From positions 544,815 through 608,814 of the forward strand of contig CAWGRH010000014.1 in assembly GCA_963824905.1 (NCBI GenBank): a stretch of DNA of 64,000 bases, written 5' to 3'. Made by a program: the position numbers and the translations under genes. The notes below the pieces were generated by a model, which saw nothing but the letters and a program-made list of their open reading frames with translations, was not told the origin of the DNA and did no database searches. Of the stretch, positions 10,001 to 18,783 are shown in pieces; within the stretch, counting starts at the first letter, position 1; each line of letters opens with the position of its first letter. Source of the DNA: JAJPKK01 sp963824905. Lineage in GTDB: Bacteria; Pseudomonadota; Alphaproteobacteria; Rhizobiales; Xanthobacteraceae.

Positions 10001-10241
10001 TGTCCTTGATGCCGTTGACGCTCGAGCTGATCGAGAACTCGCCATAGGTGGTGACGCGCTGCTCCATCTCCGGCGTGCTGAGGCCGGTGTAGGTCCAGAT
10101 CACCGTGACGACGGGGATGTCGATTTCCGGGAAGATGTCCGTCGGCATCGAGATCACCGCGGTGATCCCGAGAAACGAAATCAGCATTGCCAGGACGTAG
10201 AAAGTATGCGGAAACCTCAGTGCGAAGCGTACAATTCCCAT
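7062..10241 (-). CDS. RND-family efflux pump, inner-membrane subunit
   Basis: A 1059-residue AcrB/HAE1-type proton antiporter, full length for the family. TM1 follows the N-terminus (FYVLAMLISFLGITAV). The two conserved aspartates of the proton relay are in TM4 (VGILVDDSTVTIEN). Two large periplasmic loops and two six-helix halves are evident, the second half starting with VVNYQNFMDPFVV. Downstream the adaptor gene overlaps by four bases (ATGA), so the pump comes first in a two-gene operon on the minus strand. The promoter must lie in 10242-10620. An outer-membrane channel must be recruited from elsewhere. Confidence 0.93.
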   Translation of the reverse strand: MGIVRFALRFPHTFYVLAMLISFLGITAVISMPTDIFPEIDIPVVTVIWTYTGLSTPEMEQRVTTYGEFSISSSVNGIKDIESQTLNGISIQKIFFQPDVNLDLAIAQIVAGTNSVRGIMPAGIQAPIVVKYSASSVPVLQIGLSSDNLNEQQLYDYGIYRLRQRLAPIHGVTLPTPAGGRYRQIMVDLDPAKLQAKGLTPLDIVSAVNTQNLTLPSGTAKIGDTQYSVRTNATPVALDDLNNIPVKFANGATVFLKDVGYVRDGNLVQGNVVRAEGRRSVLLSIIKNGNASTLAVVNAVKEALTVARAAAPPGLKITELFDQSVFVSESINGVLREGAIAAALTALMIILFLGSWRSTLVVIISIPLSILASLVVLYFLGHTINTMTLGGLALAVGILVDDSTVTIENTHRLLTEEHKPLPYATLHGAAEIAVPTLVSTLAISCVFVSVLFLHGPAKYLFTPLGLAVVFAMLASYALSRTLTPITIGLLLKGENHDPNRTLGFFGRLHARFERGFEALRHGYSDVLTVLLTRRLIAPAVAAVMLTLGGTLYFYVGRDFFPMIDGGQIQLHVRAPPGTRIERTELIFQEIEDKIREVIPENEREQILDNIGLPARNYNLAFSDGTTIGVNDGVILVTLKEGHPPTSTYVHKLREALPAAFPEVTFYFQAADMVTQILNFGIPAQIDVRTVGYDRANNLAVARELKDRLAAIPGIADAHVQQEVDAPEFYAEIDRARAAQFGLTANSIATNLNVSLSSSVQVSPNFWTDPSSGTPYFLAVQTPEHRITSIDDLRNTPVGSVTATNGNPVPQLLENVAALKRDSVPTNANHANVQPVYEIYANVENTDLGTVSAKIDKVVAELGKKLKPGNRIEVLGQIESMNSAFQDMGLGLLFASVFVYLLMVVNYQNFMDPFVVILALPATFCGIITMLFITGTTLNVPSLMGAIMAIGVASANSILLVTFAREQQLAGMKAVDAALLAGRTRIRPVLMTAAAMIVGMLPMAIGGAGEEQNAALARAVIGGLLFATPTTLLIVPYLFAVLRKGNDGNESHGVFPEEAI

Positions 10242-11451
10242 CAGGCATTCCCATCAACTGCGCCACGGCCCGGCACTCACGCGACGCACTCAAACCCCTT
10301 GTGTGATTTCTTATACGGCGACATGACCGAAGTCGATAAAAGGCGCGTGACATTGCGCGCTTTTAATGTCGGGCGCCGGCGCGAGTCATCATTCACAAAC
10401 GGCTTCGTCGTGTGCACATCGTATCAACAGGCAAAGGCCATACCACGCGCTTTCTGCTGGGACCGAATGCCTCGCATTACCAATGCATAAACTAGTGACG
10501 CAAAATATATCGCGCGGCGGAATCGAAAATCGCGAAACCCCCGACCAACGTCTTGCAGAGCCTAGTGCCTCGCAAGCAACACGGCGCTCACCGATGAGCG
10601 CGCGAACCGCGAGCCACTAAAATCCGACCCACGCGTAAGCGTGCCCGCGAGCGCCTAGCCGAAAGCAAACCAGACGATCGCCGCGAACATGCGGTTGAAA
10701 CGGCTGCGGACTGCCGCCGCCCGGTCCCAGTGCGCGCCGCGAACGACTGCCATGGCGTCGAGCGCCACCCCGACGGCGTGTCACCGGCGTGCGCGGTGCA
10801 AGGTTGTCGAGATGAATGCGCCGGACCGCATTCTGCACGCCCATCGCCGGCAGGCTCGCGATCCGCGCTGCCGCTGCGTCGCTGTCGGAGAACAGTCCGA
10901 GCGCGACCGCGAGCGCCAAAGAACACGACGAGCAGCGCCACCTTTGCCGCTATGGGCAGCGGCACCGCCGGTCGTTGCCGCCGCGCCAGCCGGTCGGCGG
11001 CGTTGTCGAGAGGGTGACGAGGAGCTCGGGCAATACCGGCAGCTTGGCGATGGCATTGGCGCTGAGCACGATGTGGGGCCGAGCGCGACGAAGTCGCCGG
11101 TTACGCGGACAGTGAAGAACCGGCAGGGCGAGAAAGCCGGCGGTGTCCACGAAACCGCGCGCCCAAGCTCAACAGAGCGGCAAACGCATGATTTCGCATC
11201 ACGCCTCCGACGGTCCACCCGCACACCCGGCAGGACCGCCGGTCAGGTCGTTGCAGCAAGCTGGTCGCTGCCATGCGCCGCGGCGCCGGTCTGACGCATT
11301 TTCTCGATGAAACGCAGCCGCTTAAGCCACAAAATCCGACCGACCGGCCACCGGTCCAACACCGCATTTTGCCGACGTCTGTGTCCCAAAAGGTACATCA
11401 ATGCCGTCGCGCCGCGCTAGAATGCCCGCCCAAGGGGATAGGGGTGTCCAC
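10242..11451. other. gene-poor stretch upstream of the RND operon
   Basis: About 1.2 kb with no intact gene that I can support. The first 380 bases are less GC-rich than their surroundings and must carry the RND operon promoter. The remainder is GC-rich, with short frames on both strands that break repeatedly and no recognisable motif, apart from the possible decayed gene listed separately. Confidence 0.55.
10617..11150 (-). pseudogene. possible decayed small gene, family not recognised
   Basis: On the minus strand hydrophobic, protein-like segments appear successively in different frames: FLALPVL and SANAIAKLPVLPELLVTL (11150-11020), PLPIAAKVALLVVFFGA (10965-10915), LAVALGLFSD...AVRRIHLDNLA (10920-10790) and RFNRMFAAIVWFAFG nearer 10660. 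Read together they look like one short membrane protein with several frameshifts. I do not recognise the family, and chance open frames in GC-rich DNA remain a real alternative. Confidence 0.25.
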
Positions 11452-12336
11452 GTGCAGAAGTTGTCCGTTGCGAGCGTTGTGATCGCGGCTGTGGCGTTCT
11501 CGGTGCCGGCGCGTGCCGCCGATATGGCGCCGATTCCTGTGTCGCCGATTCCCATCGCGCTGCCGTTCGACTGGGAGGGCTTCTATGTCGGTGCGCATAC
11601 GGGTGCGGCCACCGATGATGTGAGCTTTACCCAGACGAACTTGTCGTGGCTCTGCCAGTCAACCACGGCAAACTGTTTGGGTCCTCCGGTGTTCCCAAAC
11701 GGCAGCGTCAATACCGGCGAGTCCGGCACGCTGCGCGCGACCAATGCGATCGGTGGCGTGCAGGCGGGGTACAACTGGGTGCTTCCCGGACCTTATCTGT
11801 TTGGCGTCGAGGCCGATATTTCCGGGACCGATATCAGTTCCACAGTGCTGACGAGCCCGCCGGGCGATCCATCCGCAGTAGCGCAGTGGAACGATAAGGT
11901 TAACGTTTTTGGCACGGCCCGCGCGCGAGTCGGCTACATCGCTGGCCCTTGGCTGTTCTACGCCACCGGCGGCTTCGCGCTGGGAGTTGGACAAGTTCAC
12001 GCGGACTCAGCTGACGGCGCCGGCTACGGCCGGCTTCCCCTTCATCGACCCTAACGCGCTGCAAGGCGGCGCCGCGGTGACGGCGACCCACCTGCGCGCA
12101 GGCTGGACCGCCGGGGCGGGAATCGAATGGGCATTCGCGCGCACCTGGACGGTGAAGCTCGAATATCTGCACATCGATACCGAGTCAGAGCTGTTGTCCA
12201 GCGGGCATTTCAGCTTCGCCAACCTAGCCGGTGGCCCCCTGCGACGACCTTTCAGGCTTCATCCTCGGTCACAGCCCAGACGAGCAACCTCACGATCGAC
12301 ACGGTTCGCGTCGGCATCAACCACACCTTCAACTGA
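11452..12336 (+). pseudogene. outer-membrane beta-barrel protein (Omp25-like), frameshifted
   Basis: The product begins with a signal peptide (from GTG 11452, cut after VPARA before ADMAPIP) and the surface-antigen pattern FDWEGFYVGAHTGAA, then NAIGGVQAGYNW and GVEADISG, typical of the small porin-like opacity proteins of Rhizobiales. The frame is lost near 11985, after YATGGFALG. It resumes one frame over (TAGAGIEWAFARTWTVKLEYLHID) and is lost again at the C-run near 12232. A final change restores the first frame and yields the classic beta-barrel C-terminus VRVGINHTFN with terminal aromatic-N. Combined length about 293 residues. Either a recent pseudogene or two base-call errors. Confidence 0.75.
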
Positions 12337-12590
12337 CGCGCTTGCCGATCGGCGCCGGCGTGCGGGAGTTCGCGCCCGGCGCCCGCCCTTGTCCCGCGGA
12401 ACCTGCCCAAATGCGGGAACCCGCCGCATGCAATGGGCCTTTACCCAGAGTTAAGCTTTCAGCAAGAATTCAGCGCGCGTTTTGCGCCGCCGCAACCGGA
12501 CCTCGCCTAAAATCCGACGGTGCTCATTTTTCTTTTCGAACTGCCGTGTCAGGGCTACGGCTTGAACCCCGACCCACCGGAGTGATCACG

Positions 12591-15419
12591 GTGCCGAGAC
12601 GTCTGGGAATACGCTCGCAGCTGCTCGGGCTCGTCGCCGCGGCCGCGGTTCCATTTCTCGTTCTGATCGGCGTCGCGCTGTGGAACCAGTACCGCATTGC
12701 GCAGGCCGAGGCGCTCGATCGCGCCTACGCCGAGGCGCGCGTCATCGCTGCGCAGATCGACGATCATCTCGGCAACCTCGACAACCTCACACTCGGTGTG
12801 AGCCACGTCATCGGCGTCACGCCTGCCGACACGGCGGCGAACGACGCGCTGCTGTCGGAGCTCAAGGCGCAGCTGCCGGGCTTCATCTCCGACATCGCGG
12901 TCGCGACCCCCGACGGCGAGAACATCGGCGCCGCCTCCGGCGCCCGCTTCAGCCGCGCCGACCGCGAGTATTTTCAGGAAATCCTCGCCGGCAGCCCGAC
13001 CGCGGCCGGCAACCCCATTTTGAGCCGGCATAGCATGGAATGGGTGTTCCCCTTCGCGCGGGCGATCAGGAATGCCGCCGGAGAGCTGCAGGCCGTGCTC
13101 GTCGTCGGTACGCGAATATCGAAATTCGAGGATGCGATCCGCGTCGACCATCTGCCCGCCGGCAGCCTCGTGCGGGTCGTCAACGACAAGGGCATCGTGG
13201 TCGCCTCCTTTCCGGACGTTGCCGGCGTGGTCGGCCGCGATCTTTCGAAGGTCACGGCGGTCGTCCGGCATCTGCAGGCGAAGGAGACCGGCGAAATCTC
13301 GACCTGGAGCGACCAGGTGCCCCGCTTCACCGGCTATTCGACCGCGCACCGGGCGCCTTGGCTGGTGGGCGTCGGCTTTCCGATCGAAGTCGCGTATGCC
13401 GGCATCATGACCCGGCTAGAGCGGGGCCTGCTATTCAGCCTCGCGGCGATCGCGGTCGCCTCGACGATCGCCTGGATGCTGTCGGGCCGCATCATCCGTC
13501 CGCTGCGGCAGCTCGAGCGGGACGCCGCCATTCTCGCCGCCGGAGAGCTCAGCCACCGCACCTCGATCGAAGGGCCGAGCGAATTCGGCCGGCTGGGCGA
13601 GGCGTTCAACCGGATGGCGTCGTCGATGGAGCGCCGACGTGCAGCACGGCTCGAGCGCATCGACGATCTGCAGCGCGCCAAGAATACGCTCGACGCCGTC
13701 ATCGATGCGTCGCCGGTCGCGATCGTCTGCTCGGACCTCGATCGGCGGCTGTTCGTGTGGAATCGCGCCGCGGAGAAAATGTACGGTTACACCGAGGCGG
13801 AGGTGCTCAGCCAACACATCAAGGTGGTCCCCCCCGAGCTCAATGACGAATCGCTCGCACTCCATGCACGCGCCTGCGCCGGCGAGATCGTTCCGGCGGT
13901 CGAGACCACCCGCGTCCGCAAGGATGGGACGTCGGTCGAAGTGTGCCTCGCCGCCGCACCGGTATTCGCCGAGGACGGCAGGGTTCGCGGGGTGGCGTTC
14001 GTGCACGAGGACATCACCGCCCGCAAGCGGGCCGAGGAGCAGCTGCGCCAGTTCGCGCATTTTGACCAGCTCACCGGGCTCCCCAACCGCCACGCCATGA
14101 GGGTGCGGCTCGACGGCCTTCTCGCCGACGAGGGGCGCCCGGTCAGCATCGCGCTTCTCGACCTCGACGGCTTCAAGGAGGTCAACGATACGCTCGGCCA
14201 CTTGACCGGCGATCGCCTGCTCAAGCTCGTCGCCTATCGCCTGAAAACCGCGGTGACCGGCCGGGCGCCGGAGGCAATGGCATGCCGCCTCGGCGGCGAC
14301 GAGTTCGTCATCGTCGTTCCCGATTGCGCCTCGCCGCTGACCATGGCCGAGATCATCTCCGAAGTGCTCACGAGCCTGTCGCAGCCCTTCGTGGTCGGCG
14401 AGCACGTGCTTCCTCTCGGCGCCAGCGCCGGCATCGCGATCGCGCCGATGCACGGATCCGACGTCGACGAGCTGTTGTCGAACGCCGATCTCGCGCTCTA
14501 CCTCGCCAAGAAGGGTGGCGGCCGCGTCTACCGCTACTTCACGCCGTCGTTGCGGGCGAGCGCGCAGTCGCGACGCGCTCTCGCGAGGGAGCTGCACCAC
14601 GCTTTCGCCAACGACGAGTTCGAGCTGTTCTACCAGCCGCAGGTCAGGCTGGCCGACGGCGTCGTAATCGGGGTCGAGGCGCTGTTGCGCTGGCATCACC
14701 CCGAGCGCGGGCTGCTCGAGCCCCATGCTTTCCACGAGGTACTGTCGGACACCGCACTCGCGGTCGACGTCGGCCGCTGGGTGCTCGCGACCGCCTGCGT
14801 CCAGGCAGCGGCTTGGCGGCGCGACGGATTCCGGCTTTCTCGCGTCGCCGTCAACCTGTTTCCCAAGCAGTTGCGCTACCCGTCGCTGATCGAGGACGTG
14901 GAGACCGCCCTTCGCGACAGCGGGCTGCCGGCGGAGCTCCTGGAGCTTGAAATCACCGAGGACATCGCGCTCAACCACGAGGAGGCAGCGAAGCCGCTGG
15001 CGCAGCTTCGAGCCCAGGGCGTGAAGCTCGCGTTCGACGATTTCGGCACCGGCTTTGCCTCGCTGCGCTATCTCACCCTGTTCCCGGTGTCGCGGATCAA
15101 GATAGACCGGGCCTTCATCAAGGGCGTCGCCGACGATCCGAGATCGGCGGGCATCGTCCGCTCGCTGCTCAGCATGGCGCAGAGCCTCGGCCTCGCTGTC
15201 ATCGCCGAAGGCGTGGAGACCACCGCCCAGGCCGCGTTCTTGAAAAATGAACGCTGCGAAGAGGCGCAAGGCTACCTCTACGGGCGGCCGCAATCGGCCG
15301 CCGATTTTGCCATCCGGCTCAGCGTGACGCGGCTCGTGGCGACGTTCCCCGGCGCCCCGACCGACGACGTCATCATCACGCCCGAAGGGGGCCAGAACGG
15401 CGCGGCGAAAGCGGGCTAG
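12591..15419 (+). CDS. membrane-bound PAS-GGDEF-EAL cyclic-di-GMP enzyme
   Basis: A 942-residue signalling protein. TM1 is at about residues 10-30 and a periplasmic Cache-like sensor at 31-275. TM2 follows (LLFSLAAIAVASTIAWML), then HAMP at 300-355 and PAS at 365-490. GGDEF carries an intact catalytic motif at residues 568-572. The EAL domain has EALLRW at 696-701, and ITED, DDFGTG, KIDRAFIKG and AEGVET are also present. Both synthesis and breakdown of cyclic di-GMP are therefore possible; which one dominates cannot be told. GTG 12591 is preferred because GGAG at 12579-12582 is eight bases upstream; GTG 12582 would overlap it. Its TAG stop lies in a palindromic repeat. Confidence 0.9.
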   Translation: MPRRLGIRSQLLGLVAAAAVPFLVLIGVALWNQYRIAQAEALDRAYAEARVIAAQIDDHLGNLDNLTLGVSHVIGVTPADTAANDALLSELKAQLPGFISDIAVATPDGENIGAASGARFSRADREYFQEILAGSPTAAGNPILSRHSMEWVFPFARAIRNAAGELQAVLVVGTRISKFEDAIRVDHLPAGSLVRVVNDKGIVVASFPDVAGVVGRDLSKVTAVVRHLQAKETGEISTWSDQVPRFTGYSTAHRAPWLVGVGFPIEVAYAGIMTRLERGLLFSLAAIAVASTIAWMLSGRIIRPLRQLERDAAILAAGELSHRTSIEGPSEFGRLGEAFNRMASSMERRRAARLERIDDLQRAKNTLDAVIDASPVAIVCSDLDRRLFVWNRAAEKMYGYTEAEVLSQHIKVVPPELNDESLALHARACAGEIVPAVETTRVRKDGTSVEVCLAAAPVFAEDGRVRGVAFVHEDITARKRAEEQLRQFAHFDQLTGLPNRHAMRVRLDGLLADEGRPVSIALLDLDGFKEVNDTLGHLTGDRLLKLVAYRLKTAVTGRAPEAMACRLGGDEFVIVVPDCASPLTMAEIISEVLTSLSQPFVVGEHVLPLGASAGIAIAPMHGSDVDELLSNADLALYLAKKGGGRVYRYFTPSLRASAQSRRALARELHHAFANDEFELFYQPQVRLADGVVIGVEALLRWHHPERGLLEPHAFHEVLSDTALAVDVGRWVLATACVQAAAWRRDGFRLSRVAVNLFPKQLRYPSLIEDVETALRDSGLPAELLELEITEDIALNHEEAAKPLAQLRAQGVKLAFDDFGTGFASLRYLTLFPVSRIKIDRAFIKGVADDPRSAGIVRSLLSMAQSLGLAVIAEGVETTAQAAFLKNERCEEAQGYLYGRPQSAADFAIRLSVTRLVATFPGAPTDDVIITPEGGQNGAAKAG

Positions 15420-15521
15420 AGCGCGATCCCATTCAGGTTGAATCGCATCGCGCTCCGAACTCGTTGATTTGGAGCATGATCCTGTCCGAAAGGTCTGCAA
15501 CTCTTCGGGATCACGCTCTAG
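15416..15521. repeat. palindromic element supplying stop codons to both flanking genes
   Basis: The left end CTAGAGCGCGATCCC and right end GGGATCACGCTCTAG are inverted copies with 14 of 15 positions matching. Between them lie further words (GAGCATGATCCTGTCCGAAA) recalling the abundant intergenic palindromes of Bradyrhizobium relatives. The terminal CTAG on the left holds the TAG stop of the GGDEF-EAL gene (15417-15419). The right CTAG holds the TAG stop of the convergent FkbM gene (15518-15520 on the complement). Confidence 0.85.
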
Positions 15522-16441
15522 TCGCCCTCGTCGATGATCTGGCCGCCGTCATAGCCGCAGGCGATCCGGCCGAGAGAGGCGCGAAACGCCTCGTCGTCGA
15601 TCGCATCGGCGTATTTTTCACCGGCGCCCCCGGCACGCGCGAGGATCGACGCGATCAGCTCGCGGTCGAGCCACGGCAGGCTCGCCCAGAATCCGCGTCC
15701 GAGTGCCTTGGCGAGCGCATGGTCGGGATGGCGCGCATTTTCCGGCGCTCGGCCGATCTCGTACATGTGCACGACCTTGTCCCATGGCGCGCGATCGGAC
15801 GGCAGGCGGGCGAAAACCTCCGGCGCCTCTTCGGCGACGTAGAACCGGTTGAGCGTGTCGAACAGCGCGAAGCGGTAGCCCTGCGCGAGCAGGAACGGTT
15901 CCCACTCGCCCCATGCAGGCTCGTTCGAGCCCGGCATCACCGCTTCGATGACGATGACCTTCGGCCGGAACCGCTGCCAGTCGCCGCCGGCGAGCACGTC
16001 GGCCTCGCCGCCTTCGACGTCGATCTTGAGGAAGTCGATCTCGGTCGCGCCGTGGCGCGCACAGAGGTCGGCGAGCGTCATCGCGGGCATACGCACGGTG
16101 CGATAGTCGGCGCCGTATGCTTGCGCGCCGCGCGCCAGATGCTCCACGGTGGTGGAGAGCCCGTGCAGGCGGTCGACCACATGAAAATCGACGTCGCCGG
16201 TCGCGCGCGTGACGACGCCCTGGACCACGGTGTCGCGCGGGCGAAGCCGGCCATAGAGCGCGGTGAGCTCTGGTTGCGGCTCGACGACGATGCCGCGCCA
16301 GCCGCGCTCATAGAACCAGAACGAGACATTGTCGGCGATCGGATGGCCGCCGCCGATGTCGACATAGGTTCCGGTCTCCTGGCCCGCGAAGGCGAGGGAG
16401 AGATGATAGTCCTCGAGGTTCTGGGTGTAGGAGAGGTCCAT
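15518..16441 (-). CDS. FkbM-family methyltransferase
   Basis: A 307-residue SAM-dependent methyltransferase. The SAM-binding motif I is GTYVDIGGGHPIADN, followed by WRGIVVEPQPE (acidic ribose ligand). The FkbM hallmark IDFLKIDVEGGEADVL and a late strand FRPKVIVIEAV are all present. FkbM enzymes O-methylate sugars, polyketides or glycan chains. ATG 16441 is used because AAGGA is seven bases upstream and homology begins at once (SYTQNLEDYHL). It diverges from the arginine decarboxylase gene with 170 bases between the starts. No glycan genes are adjacent, so the acceptor is unknown. Confidence 0.85.
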   Translation of the reverse strand: MDLSYTQNLEDYHLSLAFAGQETGTYVDIGGGHPIADNVSFWFYERGWRGIVVEPQPELTALYGRLRPRDTVVQGVVTRATGDVDFHVVDRLHGLSTTVEHLARGAQAYGADYRTVRMPAMTLADLCARHGATEIDFLKIDVEGGEADVLAGGDWQRFRPKVIVIEAVMPGSNEPAWGEWEPFLLAQGYRFALFDTLNRFYVAEEAPEVFARLPSDRAPWDKVVHMYEIGRAPENARHPDHALAKALGRGFWASLPWLDRELIASILARAGGAGEKYADAIDDEAFRASLGRIACGYDGGQIIDEGD

Positions 16442-16611
16442 TCCCGCATCCTTGTCCGCGCCGGTGGCCGCGATCGCCTGCGCCGCCCCCGGCGGCAGCT
16501 CGTCGTCGGTGTGCGCCTCTTGTCCGATCCGACATAAATGGTCCACCTTCCGCGGTCTATGTTGTGCCGGTCGTTCGACCGGCTTCCTCCAACCGAGACC
16601 GCAGGCGTTCC

Positions 16612-17181
16612 ATGTTTCCCATTCCCAAATGCGTGTTTCTGACCCAGGGCGTCGGCGTCCATCGCCACATGCTGACGGCATTCGAATATGCGCTGCGCAA
16701 CGCCGACATCGAACAGCAAAACCTGGTCACCGTGTCGTCGATCTTGCCGCCGGGCTGCGAGCTGATCAGCCGGGCGGCGGGGGTCGCGACCCTCGCTCCC
16801 GGCGAGCTGACCTTCAGCGTGCTGGCGCGCTCGGAAACCAACGAGCCCGGCCGCCGCATCGCCGCCGGCATCGGCCTCGCCCGACCAAAGGATCCGACCC
16901 ATTACGGTTACGTTTCCGAGCATCACGCCTACGGCATGTCGGAAGCGGCGATGCGCGACTATGTCGAAGACCTCGCCGCGACCATGCTCGCCTCGACGCT
17001 CGGCATCGAGTTCAATCCCGACGCCGCCTGGGACGAGCGCAAGCGCGTCTATGAGCTGAGCGACCTCATCGTCGACAGCCTGTCGATCACTGCGGCCGCC
17101 GAGGGCGCCGCGAGCGGCGACTGGACCTGCGCGGTCGCCGCCGCGGTGTTCCGCTTCGCCCTGCCGCCCGCCCAGTCATGA
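16612..17181 (+). CDS. pyruvoyl-dependent arginine decarboxylase
   Basis: A 189-residue proenzyme of the PvlArgDC family. The expected self-cleavage site is the Ser-Ser in VSSILPPGC (about residues 43-44); the second Ser would become the pyruvoyl cofactor and the chain would split into beta and alpha subunits. Further family words are ARSETNEPGRRIAAGIG and EHHAYGMSE. It converts arginine to agmatine and CO2. ATG 16612 is the first start inside the conserved region. The next gene, agmatinase, overlaps it by four bases (ATGA), so both are one operon making putrescine from arginine. Confidence 0.87.
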   Translation: MFPIPKCVFLTQGVGVHRHMLTAFEYALRNADIEQQNLVTVSSILPPGCELISRAAGVATLAPGELTFSVLARSETNEPGRRIAAGIGLARPKDPTHYGYVSEHHAYGMSEAAMRDYVEDLAATMLASTLGIEFNPDAAWDERKRVYELSDLIVDSLSITAAAEGAASGDWTCAVAAAVFRFALPPAQS

Positions 17182-18095
17182 CCGTACCTGCGACCTACGC
17201 CGTCGCGCCGACATTCCTCGGCGTCGAGCGCCGCGACAGCGCTGCGGCGATCTCGATCGCAGGCATTCCCTTCGATATCGGCACCTCCAACCGCAGCGGC
17301 GCGCGGTTCGGGCCGGCGGCGATCCGGCAGGCGAGCCGTATGCTCGTCGACGGCGCGCATCCCGTCCATTGGATCGACCCCGCGGCTCTGCCGCTCGCCG
17401 ATATCGGCGATTTCGATGTCGCCCTCGGCGACATCCCGGCGAGCCTTGCGCGTATCGAGGAGGCGGCGCACGGCCTCTCTCATCTCGTCGCGCTGGGTGG
17501 CGATCACGGGATCACGCTGCCGCTGCTGCGCGCGGTCGCGCGGCGGCGCGGTCCGGTGGCGCTCGTCCATTTCGATGCCCATGTCGACACCTGGCCGGAC
17601 ACGTTCGGCCAGCGCTACGGCCACGGCTCGGTGTTCTACAACGCGATCGAGGAAGGCCTCGTCGATCCACGCCGGATGATCCAGGTCGGCATCCGCTCGC
17701 CGATGGGCCGCGACATCTTCGACTGGACGATCGCGCGCGGGGTGACCATCGTCCCCGCGATGGAGGTCCATGACACGGGACCGGCCGCCGTCGCCGGGCG
17801 CATCCGCGATACCGTGGGAAACGCGCCGGCCTATCTGAGCTTCGACATCGACGCACTCGATCCCGGCTGCGCGCCGGGCACCGGCACGCCGGAAATCGGC
17901 GGACTGTCGAGCTGGCAGGCCCAGGCGATGCTGCGTCGCCTCGAAGGGCTCCCCTTCGTCGGCTGCGACATCGTCGAGGTCGCGCCCGCCTATGACGTCG
18001 CGGAGATCACCGCGCTCGCGGGGGCGACGGTGGCGTGGGAATATGTCTGTTTGATCGGCCGTGCGGTGGCAGACGGCAAAATGCGGCTGCCTTGA
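17178..18095 (+). CDS. speB: agmatinase
   Basis: A 305-residue ureohydrolase that turns agmatine into putrescine and urea. The manganese ligands of the arginase fold are visible: GGDHGIT, VHFDAHVDTW and SFDIDALDP, followed by GTGTPEIGG. The N-terminal IPFDIGTSNRSGARFGPAAIR is also typical. Translation is coupled to the upstream arginine decarboxylase through ATGA, and that pairing favours agmatinase over arginase or guanidinobutyrase. About 265 bases without a gene follow. Confidence 0.9.
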   Translation: MTVPATYAVAPTFLGVERRDSAAAISIAGIPFDIGTSNRSGARFGPAAIRQASRMLVDGAHPVHWIDPAALPLADIGDFDVALGDIPASLARIEEAAHGLSHLVALGGDHGITLPLLRAVARRRGPVALVHFDAHVDTWPDTFGQRYGHGSVFYNAIEEGLVDPRRMIQVGIRSPMGRDIFDWTIARGVTIVPAMEVHDTGPAAVAGRIRDTVGNAPAYLSFDIDALDPGCAPGTGTPEIGGLSSWQAQAMLRRLEGLPFVGCDIVEVAPAYDVAEITALAGATVAWEYVCLIGRAVADGKMRLP

Positions 18096-18360
18096 GAGAG
18101 GCCGGGCCCCGGCACAACTCCGCATTTGCCCTCTTTCATAGGGTTGTGGAATCCGAACCTTTGTCGAATTCGCCCTCGGCCAAGCCCATTGCCGAATCGC
18201 GTGGCCGGCAAACCCCGCGGCGATCGTAAAGAAGCCTGCGAAACCCCTGTCGAAACCCCTTCCCTTCGCGCCGCGCAGGGCTTAGGCTGGTTCTAAAGTG
18301 GCTGTTAACGCGACTCGCCAAAAATATAGCCAGCCAAAAATACACCAGGGGAGAGAGCAG

Positions 18361-18729
18361 ATGAAGCGCATCGCGTGGTTCGGGCTGCTGTTGCTGGCCT
18401 CGGCGCAGGGTGCCGCCGCCCAGCCCGCCGACAATCTCAACGACCAGCAAAAGCTCGGCCGGCAGATCGTGGGACAGTCGTGCGGCGTGTGCCATCTGCC
18501 GACCACGATGGGCGCCAAGACCTTCGGCCCGGCGCTCAACAAGGAAGCCGGCGGCGGCGACGACGACGTGATGCGCGAGTTCATCACCAACGGCACGCCC
18601 CGGATGCCGGCGTTCAAGCTCTACCTCAAGCCGAACGAGATCGACGCCATCATTTCGTATGTGCGCACCGTGCCGGTGTCGGCCACCACCGCCCCGACCG
18701 GCGGCGGCGGCCCGCGGCCCGCCGAATGA
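18361..18729 (+). CDS. small monohaem periplasmic cytochrome c
   Basis: A 122-residue exported cytochrome. The signal peptide is residues 1-21 (ends AAAQ). The haem site is CGVCH near residue 41 and the likely distal Met is in PRMPAF near residue 80. ATG 18361 has GGGGAGAGAG just upstream. It lies 54 bases before the large haem/propeller protein, transcribed the same way, and the two are best read as redox partners in one operon. Confidence 0.87.
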   Translation: MKRIAWFGLLLLASAQGAAAQPADNLNDQQKLGRQIVGQSCGVCHLPTTMGAKTFGPALNKEAGGGDDDVMREFITNGTPRMPAFKLYLKPNEIDAIISYVRTVPVSATTAPTGGGGPRPAE

Positions 18730-18783
18730 GTTCACTTGGATCGAATTCACCTGAATCGATGGATTGAAAGCAGGAGGAACACC

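Noticed and set aside
7755..10490. 911-codon open frame on the plus strand
   Set aside because: It is the antisense shadow of the RND pump gene; the composition is Arg/His/Asp-rich with no domain.
13431..15500. 689-codon open frame on the minus strand
   Set aside because: Antisense shadow of the GGDEF-EAL gene, with no start signal or motif.
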